A DNA stretch of 64,000 nucleotides, from positions 310,001 through 374,000 of the forward strand of contig NZ_JAERRK010000004.1 in NCBI RefSeq assembly GCF_016741775.1, given 5' to 3'. How positions within the stretch are numbered: the first letter of the stretch is position 1; every line of letters begins with the position of its first letter. Shown here piece by piece: positions 8,138-16,165 of the stretch. The stretch is from Streptomyces actinomycinicus (GTDB taxonomy: Bacteria > Actinomycetota > Actinomycetes > Streptomycetales > Streptomycetaceae). The notes beneath the pieces were generated by a model that did no database searches, was not told the origin of the DNA, and saw only the letters and a program-made list of their open reading frames with translations. Made by a program: the position numbers and the translations under genes.

Positions 8138-8284
8138 GGAGCGGGCGCCGTTCAGGCCTGTGGAGCGGGAGCTGTTCAGAGCCGCTGGAGCGGGCGCCGT
8201 TCAGGCCTGTGGAGCGGGAGCTGTTCAGAGCCGCTGGAGCGGGAGCCGTTCAGGCCCGTGGGGCGGGTGCCGTTCAGGGCCGGT
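8138..8284. repeat. Six tandem 24-25 bp repeats
   Basis: Six near-identical units start with GGAGCGGG or GGGGCGGG and contain GTTCAG: 8138-8161, 8162-8186, 8187-8210, 8211-8235, 8236-8259 and 8260-8284. Units alternate between two versions (GCGCCGTTCAGGCC and GAGCTGTTCAGAGCC). They fill the gap between two convergent genes, and the last unit contains the stop codon of the SDR. Confidence 0.9.
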
Positions 8285-9128
8285 GGGGGCGCGGGCCCGC
8301 GAGGGACTCCGCATGCTCCAGGAACCGGGGCAGCCACTGCTCGTGGGAGAGGCCCGTCAGCAACTGCAGCGCCTCCTCCGCGTCCTTGCCGACCACCGTG
8401 TGCAGGGGCGTGCCGGGGTCGTCGGCGGCGGCGACGACCGCCCCGGCCGCCTCGCTGCAGTCCGCGGCGCCCTCCGCCACGCGGGCGAGGAACCGGGCCA
8501 GCCAGGCGTGGTCCGCGGCGTAGGGGTCGGACGCAGAGGGCTGCGGAGCGGCGGACCTGCGCTGGATGGCGGAGGCGAAGCTGCCCGGCTCGAGGCAGAC
8601 CACACGGATGCCGAAGGGCTGGACCTCCGCGTGCAGGGCCTCGCTGAGGGCGCCCAGGGCGGCCTTGCTCGCCGCGTAGAAGCCGCCGTGGGGCACGGCG
8701 AACGTCCGCCCCGCGAGCGAGGAGACGTTGACGACGACACCGCTGCCGCGGGCGCGCATCCCTGGCAGCACGGCGCGGGCCATGCGCAGCGGGCCCCAGA
8801 AGTTGGTCTCCACGAGGTCGCGGGCCCGGTCGAGGGGCAGGGTCTCCACGGGTCCGGTGACGTCGATCCCGGCGTTGTTGACCAGGACGTCGACCGGTCC
8901 GTGCCGGTCCTGCACCGCGGCGACGGCGGCGGTGACGGAGGCGTCGTCGGTGACGTCCAGCCGGGGGACGTCGAGGGTGAGGTTCTCGGCGTGGGCACGG
9001 CGCAGCAGTTCCCCGGCGCCGGCGGGGTTGCGTACGCAGGCGTGCACGCGGTCTCCCCGCCGTGCGAACGCCAGCGCCGTCTCCAGGCCGATGCCGCTGC
9101 TGCAACCGGTGACGAGGACCGCCCTCAT
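8274..9128 (-). CDS. Short-chain dehydrogenase/reductase
   Basis: A classical SDR of 284 residues: cofactor loop TGCSSGIG, the structural NNAG in LVNNAGIDV, catalytic Ser in NVSSLAG and the YAASK motif. Arg residues follow the first beta strand in AFARRGD, suggesting NADP(H). Its ATG overlaps the TGA of the thioesterase gene (ATGA at 9128-9125), so both are translated from one message. It may adjust a keto or hydroxy group of the product, or belong to starter supply. The C-terminus ends inside the 24-25 bp repeat array, so its last residues may be recent. Confidence 0.88.
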   Translation of the reverse strand: MRAVLVTGCSSGIGLETALAFARRGDRVHACVRNPAGAGELLRRAHAENLTLDVPRLDVTDDASVTAAVAAVQDRHGPVDVLVNNAGIDVTGPVETLPLDRARDLVETNFWGPLRMARAVLPGMRARGSGVVVNVSSLAGRTFAVPHGGFYAASKAALGALSEALHAEVQPFGIRVVCLEPGSFASAIQRRSAAPQPSASDPYAADHAWLARFLARVAEGAADCSEAAGAVVAAADDPGTPLHTVVGKDAEEALQLLTGLSHEQWLPRFLEHAESLAGPRPHRP

Positions 9129-9880
9129 GCCCGCACCGCCTGCTTCGCCAGGAGTCCGAGGACCGCGTCCTGGTGGGCCGTCAGGTAGAAGTGCCCGCCC
9201 TTGAAGACGTGGAAGCCGAAGGACGCGTCGGTGTGGCGGGACCAGGCGCGTGCCTCGTCCACGGTGACCTTGGGGTCGTCGTCGCCGACCAGGCCGACGA
9301 CGGGGCAGCGCAGGTTCGGGCCCGGCTCGTAGACGTAGGTCTCGGCGGCCCGGTAGTCGGCACGGATCGCGGGCAGGGCCATCCGGATCAGCTCCTCGTC
9401 GTCGAGGATGGCCGAGTCCGTGCCGCTCAGCAGCCGCATCTCCGCGACCAGTCCGTCGTCGTCGCGCAGATGGACGCTCTCGTCGCGGGGGCAGGACGGG
9501 GCGCGGCGGGCGGAGGCGAACAGCGCCCGCGGGACGACGCCGTGGTCGCGTTGCAGCCTGCGGGCCACCTCGAAGCCCAGGGTCGCGCCCATGCTGTGGC
9601 CGAAGAGGAGCAGGGGGCGGTCGGTCCACGGCAGCAGTACGGAGGTGACCTGCTCGGCGAGTTCGCCGATGCTCGCGGCGCACGGTTCGCCCCGCCGGTC
9701 CTGGCGGCCCGGGTACTGCACGGCGAGCACGTCCACGAAAGGCGGCATGCCCGCCGACACCCGGTGGTAGAAGCTCGCCGAGCCGCCCGCGTGCGGCAGG
9801 CACACGAGCCTGGCCGCCGCGTCCGGTCGGGGGTGGTAGCGGCGGATCCACAAGCGGTCGTGCTCGGTGAGCGTGGTCAT
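9125..9880 (-). CDS. Type II (editing) thioesterase
   Basis: A 251-residue alpha/beta hydrolase of the GrsT/RifR kind. FGHSMGA holds the nucleophile; the region LVCLPHAGGSASFYH near the N-terminus and YPGRQDR are typical, and GGHFYL carries the catalytic His. Such enzymes strip wrong or decarboxylated acyl groups off PKS carrier domains and so keep the assembly line running. ATG at 9880 has AAGGGA upstream; the longer frame to 10009 runs into the promoter. It heads a two-gene unit with the SDR, and the candidate operator at 9970 lies 90 bp upstream. Confidence 0.92.
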   Translation of the reverse strand: MTTLTEHDRLWIRRYHPRPDAAARLVCLPHAGGSASFYHRVSAGMPPFVDVLAVQYPGRQDRRGEPCAASIGELAEQVTSVLLPWTDRPLLLFGHSMGATLGFEVARRLQRDHGVVPRALFASARRAPSCPRDESVHLRDDDGLVAEMRLLSGTDSAILDDEELIRMALPAIRADYRAAETYVYEPGPNLRCPVVGLVGDDDPKVTVDEARAWSRHTDASFGFHVFKGGHFYLTAHQDAVLGLLAKQAVRA

Positions 9881-9966
9881 GGGGCGGGTGTTCCCTTCGG
9901 GGCGGTGACTGCCGTGCACGGCACGGGAGATGCCCCAGCAGTCTGGTGCGCCCCGGCCCCGGCCGG

Positions 9967-9987
9967 ACACCCCTACCGGCCCCAACG
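9967..9987. promoter_or_regulatory. Candidate operator C (CCCCTA-rich)
   Basis: CCCCTA at 9970-9975, then CCGGCCCC and AACGGG. It sits 90-105 bp upstream of the thioesterase start and resembles operators A, B and D, with CCCC again about 10 bp after the first CCCC. Confidence 0.4.
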
Positions 9988-10011
9988 GGTCCGCCCGGGT
10001 TCCGGACACCG

Positions 10012-10127
10012 CCCCCCCCCCCCCCGCGGCCGCCCCGGCGCGCGCGGCTTTGACACCGACCCCCGCCGCCCCGGCGTGCGCCCGGCCCGGACACCGACCC
10101 CCGCCGCCCCCGCGCGCGCCCGGTCCC
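10012..10127. repeat. C14 homopolymer followed by two 38-bp direct repeats
   Basis: Fourteen consecutive C lie at 10012-10025. Two imperfect 38-bp copies follow, starting at 10052 and 10090 with GACACCGACCCCCGCCGCCC. No gene is seen in this stretch between the response regulator stop (10165) and the thioesterase promoter. Confidence 0.75.
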
Positions 10128-10164
10128 GGACGCCGGAACGCCCCGCCGTCCCCGGCGTGCGTGC

Positions 10165-10809
10165 TCAGGCGTTGAGGTAGGCCAGCACCGCGAGCACGCG
10201 TCGGTTGCTGTCGCTCGACGGCGGCAGCATCAGCTTGGTGAAGATGTTGGAGATGTGCTTGGCCGCGGCGCCCTCGGTGACGGTGAGCCGCTGGGCGATC
10301 GCCGTGTTCGAGCAGCCCTCGGCCATGAGTTCCAGTACCTCGCGCTCGCGTGCGGTGAGCGCGGCGAGCGGTTCGTCCCGGGAGTGACTGGTCATCAGCT
10401 GGGCGACCACGGCGGCGTCCATGGCCGTTCCGCCGGCGGCGACCCGTCGTACGGCGTCGATGAACTGCTCGTCGTCCAGGACGCTGTCCTTGAGCAGGTA
10501 GCCGATGCCGCCGGTGCCGTCGGCGAGCAGCTCGCGGGCGTACATCTGCTCGACGTGCTGGGAGAGCACGAGGATCGGCAGGCCGGGCTGGTCACGGCGG
10601 GCGCGCAGGGCCGCCTGGAGGCCCTCGGTGGTGAAGGTGGGGGGCAGCCGTACGTCGACGACGGCCACGTCGGGCCGGTGCTCGGCGATCGCGGCGGCGA
10701 GGTCCGTGCCGTTGTCGACGGCGGCTACCACCTCGAACTCGTACGCCTCCAGCAGCTGGATGATCCCCTGCCTCAGGAGGAAGAGGTCTTCGGCGAGGAC
10801 AACGCGCAC
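10165..10809 (-). CDS. NarL/FixJ-type response regulator
   Basis: A 214-residue two-component regulator. The receiver domain has acidic AEDL near residue 8, the phosphorylation Asp in VVDVRLP near residue 52 and the conserved Lys in YLLKDS. The C-terminal GerE/LuxR helix-turn-helix starts with LTAREREVLELMAEG. GTG at 10809 follows GGAGC, and the gene overlaps the end of the kinase gene by 37 bp, so the pair is translationally coupled. It is the last gene of the transporter operon and is expected to control it. Confidence 0.92.
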   Translation of the reverse strand: MRVVLAEDLFLLRQGIIQLLEAYEFEVVAAVDNGTDLAAAIAEHRPDVAVVDVRLPPTFTTEGLQAALRARRDQPGLPILVLSQHVEQMYARELLADGTGGIGYLLKDSVLDDEQFIDAVRRVAAGGTAMDAAVVAQLMTSHSRDEPLAALTAREREVLELMAEGCSNTAIAQRLTVTEGAAAKHISNIFTKLMLPPSSDSNRRVLAVLAYLNA

Positions 10810-12071
10810 GGTAGCTCCATCTTCATCACGGTCGGACCGCCCGGGGGACTGTCGGTCTCCAGGATCCCGTCAAAGGATGCCAGCCGCCGCCGGATGCCCT
10901 CCAGACCGCTCCCGGCCGACAGGTCCGCGCCACCCCGGCCGTCGTCGCTGACGCGGGCGTGCAGGGTGCCGTCGGCGTGCCAGGCGACGATCTCCACGCG
11001 CTGCGCGTCGGCGTGCTTGAGGGCGTTGGTGAGCAGTTCCGAGACCGCGAAGTAGACCGCGGACTCGACCGGGTCGGGCAGTCCGCCGGGCAGGTCGACC
11101 ACGGTGGTGACCTGCAGGGGGCTGGCCAGGCCGAGGGCGCGCAGCGCGTCGGCCAGGCCGCGTTCGGCGAGGACCGGCGGGTGGATGCCGTGCACCAGGT
11201 CGCGCAGTTCACGCAGGGCCTGCACCGACGAGGTGCGCGCCTGCCGCAGCAGCCGCCGCGCCTCGTCGGGGTCCTGGTTCATCTTCCGGTCGACGGCGCC
11301 GAGTTGCAGGCCGAGGCTGACGAGCCGGGCCTGCGCCCCGTCGTGCAGGTCGCGCTCGATGCGGCGCAGCTCGGCGGCCTGGATGTCCAGGGCACCGGAC
11401 CGGGTCTCGGACAAGTGCTGGACGCGGGAGGCGAGTTGAGCCTGCCGGGTCGGGCCGAGCAGGAGGCGGACGAAGTAGGCGTACCCCTTGAGCACCAGCG
11501 GCCCGAGGAAGAGCCAGCCGGTCAGTACGGCGAGTGCCAGCAGACCGGCGGCCGTCGCGGCCGGCCAGCTGTCGACGGTGACGGAGGCGTACCAGCGGCC
11601 CTGGCCGTCCTCCGCGAGGGGCTGCCACAGGCCGCCGGCCAGGACCAGCCCCTCCCCCGCGTAGTAGAGCAGGCCGGCCGGCACGAAACCGAGCAGGCCG
11701 ACGGCACAGTTGAGCAGCAGCCACAGCAGGTCCCGCCAGGTGGCCGGGTCGGCGAGGATCCACTTGCAGCGGCGCATCCAGCCGACGATGTCCTTCTCGA
11801 TCTCCTCCGGTTCGGGCCGGTAGGGCCGTTCGACCGGGACACCGGAGCGGGCGGCCACGCGCCGGTTGAGGTCGCACAGCCGGCGCACCGCCCGGGTCAG
11901 GTAGGGCAGCGCGAGAAAGCCGATACCGATCAGGCACAGGATGATGAAGTAGGCGGTGGTGACGAAGAGGACGACCGAGAGCAGGGCTCCGGTGGCCACC
12001 GCCACGCCGACCAGGGTGTCCAGGGCGGCGCGGCCGAGCCGGCCGCGCCAGGGGACCGCCACAGACGTCAT
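10773..12071 (-). CDS. HisKA_3-type sensor histidine kinase
   Basis: A 432-residue membrane kinase. The N-terminal half has hydrophobic segments around residues 15-55, 110-140 and 170-200 and resembles the streptomycete PspC/sensor-type input domain. The phosphoacceptor His is in ERDLHDGAQARLV near residue 240, followed by an ATPase domain with SELLTNALKHA and DDGRGGAD. ATG at 12071 with GGGAG upstream gives the first membrane helix directly; an upstream ATG at 12206 is unlikely. Partner is the overlapping NarL regulator. The signal may be the cluster product or cell-envelope stress, since the operon begins with an exporter. Confidence 0.9.
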   Translation of the reverse strand: MTSVAVPWRGRLGRAALDTLVGVAVATGALLSVVLFVTTAYFIILCLIGIGFLALPYLTRAVRRLCDLNRRVAARSGVPVERPYRPEPEEIEKDIVGWMRRCKWILADPATWRDLLWLLLNCAVGLLGFVPAGLLYYAGEGLVLAGGLWQPLAEDGQGRWYASVTVDSWPAATAAGLLALAVLTGWLFLGPLVLKGYAYFVRLLLGPTRQAQLASRVQHLSETRSGALDIQAAELRRIERDLHDGAQARLVSLGLQLGAVDRKMNQDPDEARRLLRQARTSSVQALRELRDLVHGIHPPVLAERGLADALRALGLASPLQVTTVVDLPGGLPDPVESAVYFAVSELLTNALKHADAQRVEIVAWHADGTLHARVSDDGRGGADLSAGSGLEGIRRRLASFDGILETDSPPGGPTVMKMELPCALSSPKTSSS

Positions 12072-12157
12072 GCCCTCATGCTCCCATCCCCGCCCCGCGG
12101 TCATGGAGGGGCCGTCCCCGCCCGGGGGGAGCGGGGACGGCCCGGTCAGGGGGTGGG

Positions 12158-14668
12158 TCACGCGGCCTTCACCGTCTCCACCGCGGGGGTGCGCATCCCC
12201 CGCCACGAGGGCAGCAGCGTGGCGCCGAACACCAGCAGCAGTGAGCCGCCGACGATGACGAGGTAGGTGCCGATGGAGCCGGAGGGCAGGTACGAGTCGC
12301 TCTTGACGAGGCTGTAGGGGACGATGGTCGTCGCGGAGGCGATGGTGCCGAGGACGGTGGCGATGACGCCGATCAGCACACCCTCGACGGTCAGCATGCC
12401 GAGCACCTGGGCGCGGGTGGCGCCGGTGAGCTGCTGGAGTCCGAACTCCGCGCGCCGTTTCCGGGTCACGGACACGAGGGTGTTGACGACGGTGATCGCG
12501 GCGTACCCCACGATCATGGCGACGATCGTGTAGTTGGCGGACACCAGGATCTGCTGGATCTGGTTGTTCCGGCCGGCCAGTGAGGAGCTGTCGTCCAGTT
12601 CGGTGCCGGGCACCGAGGAGGCCAGCGCCGCCAGGCGGCCGTGGACCCCGGCGCCGGCGCCGGGTGCGGTGCGGACCAGGATCTGGTGCGGCAGCCCGTC
12701 CCCGGTGTGCGGGGCGAGCGCCTGCGCGGGCAGCGTCAGGTACTCCTGCTTGGGGTTGTCGGTGTAGAGGGCCACGACGGTGGGGCGCACCGCGGTGCCG
12801 TCGCCGAGGTGCATCGGCAGCCGGTCGCCGACCCGCACGCCGTACTCGCGGGCCTTCTTGTCGGACAGGGCCACGGTGTCGCCGCGCAGGCCGGTCAGGG
12901 AGCCGGCGATCACGGGCAGGTCGAGGCTCTGCCGCACGCCGTCCGCGGAGACCCCGCGCAGGTCGACGTCGGCCGGGCGGCCGGGGCGGTCCACGAAGCC
13001 GCGGCTGGTGACGAACTCCGAGGCCGCGGCCACACCGGGTACGGCGCGCACCCGGTCGACGGTGCCGGGGGCGAATCCGCCCGTCGTGGAGTCGAGTACG
13101 TAGTCGGCGAGGATGTTCCGGTCGTAGGAGGTCCGGGAGACGTGGTCCTCGGTGGACTGCATGTACAGGGTGCCGGTGGCGATGCCGATGAGCAGGACGA
13201 TCGGCGCCACGGCGCCCGCCATGCGGACGTTGGCGGTGGCGGCGTTGCGCAGTGCGAGCTGCCCGGACAGCCCGGACAGGGCGCGCACCGGAAGCCGCAG
13301 CAGCGCCACCATGGCCTTGGTGATGCCCGGCGCGAGCAGGGCGACACCGATGCCGAACAGTACGGAGGCGGGTCCGGCGGTGCTGGCCAGGGTGGGGCCG
13401 TCCTCCATCACGGTGGCGGTGGCGATCGCCAGGCCGATGCCGTTGGCGAGGAAGAACAGCGCGAGCAGCAGCCGGGGCACGCTGAACCAGCGGGTGCCGG
13501 CGGTGGATTCGGCCAGCGCGGCGACCGGTTCGGTGCGGGCGGCCCGCCGTCCGGCGAACCGGGTGGCGCCGGCCGCGGCGAGCACGGTGACGACCGCTCC
13601 GACGGCCATCGGGATCCAGCCGGCGTGGTAGACGATCTCCGGTGACACCACTGCGCTGGAGGTCAGCACCCCGAACAGCAGCCGGCCGATGGCGTATCCG
13701 GGTGCCAGGGCGAGCAGCACGGATCCCGCCGACAGCACCGCCGTCTCGGTGAGGATCATGCGGCGCAGCTGCTGCGGGGTGGAGCCGACGGCGCGCAGCA
13801 GGGCCATCTCGCGGGCGCGCTGCTGGAGGGAGAGGCCGAGCGTGGAGGCGACGCCGAACATGACGATCAGCACCACCGACGAGCCGAAGACGGCGGCGAG
13901 GATGACGACGGTGCGCCGGCCGGCGAGGGTGCCGGGCAGTTCGGCCAGGCCTCGGCGCTCGCCGGTGAGCACCTCGGCGCGGTCGCCGACGGCGGTGCGT
14001 ACGGCGTCCGCGACGGCGGCGGTGCCGGTGCCCGGCTCGGGCAGGACGCCGATGGAGTCGATCCGGCCACCGGCGAGGGCGCGTGCCTCGTCGTCCGTGA
14101 AGAACACGGCGGCGTCGGGGTTGCCGTCGCCGTGCTGTTCGGCGACGCCGCTGACCCGGAGCCTGCGGGTGGTGCCCTGGACGACGACGTCGACCGTGGA
14201 CCCCGCGCGGGCGCCGGCCCGCCGGGCGAGGTCCGCGTCGAGAACTACCTCGCCGCCGGCGACGGGGGGTTTACCGGCGGCGAGTGCATAGGGGGTGAGC
14301 CGCGCCGCGGCCCAGCCGTGGCCGTACGAGCCGGACTTGCCGGTCAGCGGCTTGCCGTCCTTGAGGACGGTGGCCGGGAACGACACGTCGCCGACGGCCC
14401 TGCGTACGCCGTGGGCCTCGGCCACCTCGCCGACCAGTGCGGGGTCGATGCGGTGACGTTCGGTCAGGGCGGACGACTCGTGGGTCTGCCGTCCGGTGAC
14501 GACGACCGGGGCGCCCTGGAGGCGCTGCGGGTCGGCGGCCATGCGGACGCCCGTCTCCATCAGGCCGCCGCAGCCGATGACGATCGCGGCGCCGAGGAAC
14601 ATGGCGAGGAAGGTCGCGACGAAGCTCGTCCTGCGGAACTTCAGGGTGCGCAGTGCCAGTCGCCACAT
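12158..14668 (-). CDS. FtsX/MacB-type ABC transporter permease
   Basis: An 836-residue permease with two FtsX repeats. A first membrane helix (FVATFLAMFLGAAIVIGCG) anchors a large extracellular region, three helices follow around residues 250-370, and the pattern recurs in the second half, ending with three helices before ETVKAA. This layout belongs to exporters that push lipophilic or peptide compounds out using mechanical force, not to importers. Its ATG shares one base with the ATPase stop (TGATG at 14670-14666). Position inside the cluster suggests product export or self-protection, but homologues are also common outside such clusters. Confidence 0.9.
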   Translation of the reverse strand: MWRLALRTLKFRRTSFVATFLAMFLGAAIVIGCGGLMETGVRMAADPQRLQGAPVVVTGRQTHESSALTERHRIDPALVGEVAEAHGVRRAVGDVSFPATVLKDGKPLTGKSGSYGHGWAAARLTPYALAAGKPPVAGGEVVLDADLARRAGARAGSTVDVVVQGTTRRLRVSGVAEQHGDGNPDAAVFFTDDEARALAGGRIDSIGVLPEPGTGTAAVADAVRTAVGDRAEVLTGERRGLAELPGTLAGRRTVVILAAVFGSSVVLIVMFGVASTLGLSLQQRAREMALLRAVGSTPQQLRRMILTETAVLSAGSVLLALAPGYAIGRLLFGVLTSSAVVSPEIVYHAGWIPMAVGAVVTVLAAAGATRFAGRRAARTEPVAALAESTAGTRWFSVPRLLLALFFLANGIGLAIATATVMEDGPTLASTAGPASVLFGIGVALLAPGITKAMVALLRLPVRALSGLSGQLALRNAATANVRMAGAVAPIVLLIGIATGTLYMQSTEDHVSRTSYDRNILADYVLDSTTGGFAPGTVDRVRAVPGVAAASEFVTSRGFVDRPGRPADVDLRGVSADGVRQSLDLPVIAGSLTGLRGDTVALSDKKAREYGVRVGDRLPMHLGDGTAVRPTVVALYTDNPKQEYLTLPAQALAPHTGDGLPHQILVRTAPGAGAGVHGRLAALASSVPGTELDDSSSLAGRNNQIQQILVSANYTIVAMIVGYAAITVVNTLVSVTRKRRAEFGLQQLTGATRAQVLGMLTVEGVLIGVIATVLGTIASATTIVPYSLVKSDSYLPSGSIGTYLVIVGGSLLLVFGATLLPSWRGMRTPAVETVKAA

Positions 14669-15471
14669 CAGTACCGACCCCCGGAGGGCTGGGCCGAGGC
14701 CTGCCGGTGGGTGTCGTCCTCCCAGGCGCCGAGCCTGGTCATGCGGGCCGCGACGGCGTCGGCCGTGGGCCGGTGCAGTTCGCCGGCGAAGGTGCCGTCG
14801 GCCAGGAAGACGACGCGGTCGGCGTAGGAGGCGGCCACCGGGTCGTGGGTGACCATGACCAGCGTCTGGCGGGTGGTGTCGACGGACTCGCGCAGCAGGG
14901 CCAGCACAGTGGCGGCGGTGCGGGTGTCGAGGGCGCCGGTGGGTTCGTCGGCGAAGACGACGGCGGGGCGGGTCACCAGGGCGCGGGCGATGGCGACGCG
15001 CTGCTGCTGGCCGCCGGACAGCTGGGACGGCAGGTGGCCGAGCCGCTCGGCCAGGCCGACGCGCTGTACGACGTTGCGGATCAGGGCCTTGTCGGGCCGC
15101 TGCCCGGCCAGTTGCAGCGGCAGCGTGATGTTCTGCATGACCGTCAGCGCGGGCAGCAGGTTGAAGGACTGGAAGATGAAGCCGATCCGGTCGCGGCGCA
15201 GCTTGGTCAGCCGGGTGTCGTCCAGCCCCGCGAGGTCGGTGCCGCCGACGGTGACCGTGCCGGAGGTGGGCCGGACCAGGCCCGCGGCGCAGTGCAGGAA
15301 GGTGCTCTTGCCGGACCCGGAGGGCCCCATGACGGCGGTGAAGGTGCCGTCGGCGAAGCTCATGGTGAGCCCCCGGAGTGCGGCCACCTGGCTGTCTCCT
15401 CGGCCGTACGTCTTCGACACGGCGTCCAGCCGTACCGCCTCCGCCCGGCGGAGGTCGTGTGAAGTGTGCAC
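14668..15471 (-). CDS. ABC transporter ATPase (MacB/LolD type)
   Basis: A 267-residue nucleotide-binding subunit. Walker A is GPSGSGKST, the Q-loop FIFQSFNLL, the signature [15 protein letters not shown], Walker [13 protein letters not shown] and the switch His is in VMVTHDP. The sequence is of the MacB/LolD class that pairs with FtsX-type permeases, here the next gene. GTG at 15471 after GGGAG is the best start, because all conserved sequence lies downstream; longer frames run into the promoter region. It heads the four-gene unit ATPase-permease-kinase-regulator. Confidence 0.93.
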   Translation of the reverse strand: MHTSHDLRRAEAVRLDAVSKTYGRGDSQVAALRGLTMSFADGTFTAVMGPSGSGKSTFLHCAAGLVRPTSGTVTVGGTDLAGLDDTRLTKLRRDRIGFIFQSFNLLPALTVMQNITLPLQLAGQRPDKALIRNVVQRVGLAERLGHLPSQLSGGQQQRVAIARALVTRPAVVFADEPTGALDTRTAATVLALLRESVDTTRQTLVMVTHDPVAASYADRVVFLADGTFAGELHRPTADAVAARMTRLGAWEDDTHRQASAQPSGGRY

Positions 15472-15782
15472 TGGGGCTCCCCTATGAGATATCGCGCTTG
15501 TCACGCGGTGTCTGAGGTCAAGATTAGGAACGGTGAGCCGCCGGCACATTGGCATTCTCCGGCCGGTTCGAGGTAGAGGTTTCTCTACCTCGGTACGACA
15601 GGTACCGGCAGGCACCCGCCAGCTTTGTGCCGCGGTGTCCGCAGTTTTGTGCCGGGGTGTCACCACCCTGGTCCGCATATCTGGCTGCCCTGGGAAAGGG
15701 CCGGTTGATGCCCGTGTCCCGCGGCGCGTCGGCGGGTACCTTCGAAGCCGTCCGCAGAAATCCACGAAAGATGGGAAGTCCC
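15472..15782. promoter_or_regulatory. Divergent promoter with a 10-bp inverted repeat and paired direct repeats
   Basis: The gap between the transporter operon and the small PqqD-like gene. CGAGGTAGAG (15569-15578) and CTCTACCTCG (15583-15592) are perfect inverted arms around GTTT. Next is CGGTAC-GACAG-GTACCG (15591-15607). Two copies of TTTGTGCCGCGGTGTC (second copy has GG in place of CG) begin at 15624 and 15646, exactly 22 bp apart. Such helical spacing is typical of sites for a dimeric or tandem-binding activator. Confidence 0.6.
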
Positions 15783-16037
15783 ATGGCCAGGAGGCCTGAC
15801 CACGAGCTGACCGCGCAGGTCCGGCCCGACGGATATCTGGAGCTGCTCTCCCGGCGCACCGGGAAGCGGCACCGGTGCGGCCCACGCGGCACGACGATGT
15901 GGCTGGCGCTCCAGCGCAGCGGCTGGCAGCCGGAATTGGCTGCGGATGAAATCGCCGTGCAATTAGGCGTGGACCCGGACAGTATCCGCTGTGATATCGA
16001 GGCCTGGCTGGCACATTTCCGCCAAGCCGGCAAGTGA
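15783..16037 (+). CDS. Small PqqD-like protein
   Basis: An 84-residue soluble protein. A beta-rich first half (DGYLELLSRRTGKRHRCG) is followed by two helices (TTMWLALQRSGW and AADEIAVQLGV) and a final DIEAWLAHFRQAGK. That is the PqqD fold, best known as a peptide-binding chaperone or recognition element in RiPP pathways, and also found as free small proteins. No RiPP maturase is nearby. It stands alone between the exporter operon and the end of the PKS genes. GGGAAG precedes ATG 15783. The fold call is moderate; the job here is unknown. Confidence 0.65.
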   Translation: MARRPDHELTAQVRPDGYLELLSRRTGKRHRCGPRGTTMWLALQRSGWQPELAADEIAVQLGVDPDSIRCDIEAWLAHFRQAGK

Positions 16038-16116
16038 AGAAGCCGCAGGGCGCGGACGACCTTTCGACCATCGCGCCCTTGCGGCATCTCCGGCCTCCGC
16101 CGGCCGGGCGGGGCCG

Positions 16117-16157
16117 TCACCGGTTTCCGGTGGGATACGGGGAGTTGTTTTCCCGTG
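16117..16157. terminator. Hairpins between convergent small gene and PKS 3' end
   Basis: CACCGG-TTT-CCGGTG (16118-16132) forms a 6-bp stem, and a second weaker one (CGGGGA to TTCCCG) follows with a run of T on the plus strand. They lie between convergent stops at 16037 and 16166 and may end transcription in both directions. Confidence 0.45.
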
Positions 16158-16165
16158 GGTCCCGG

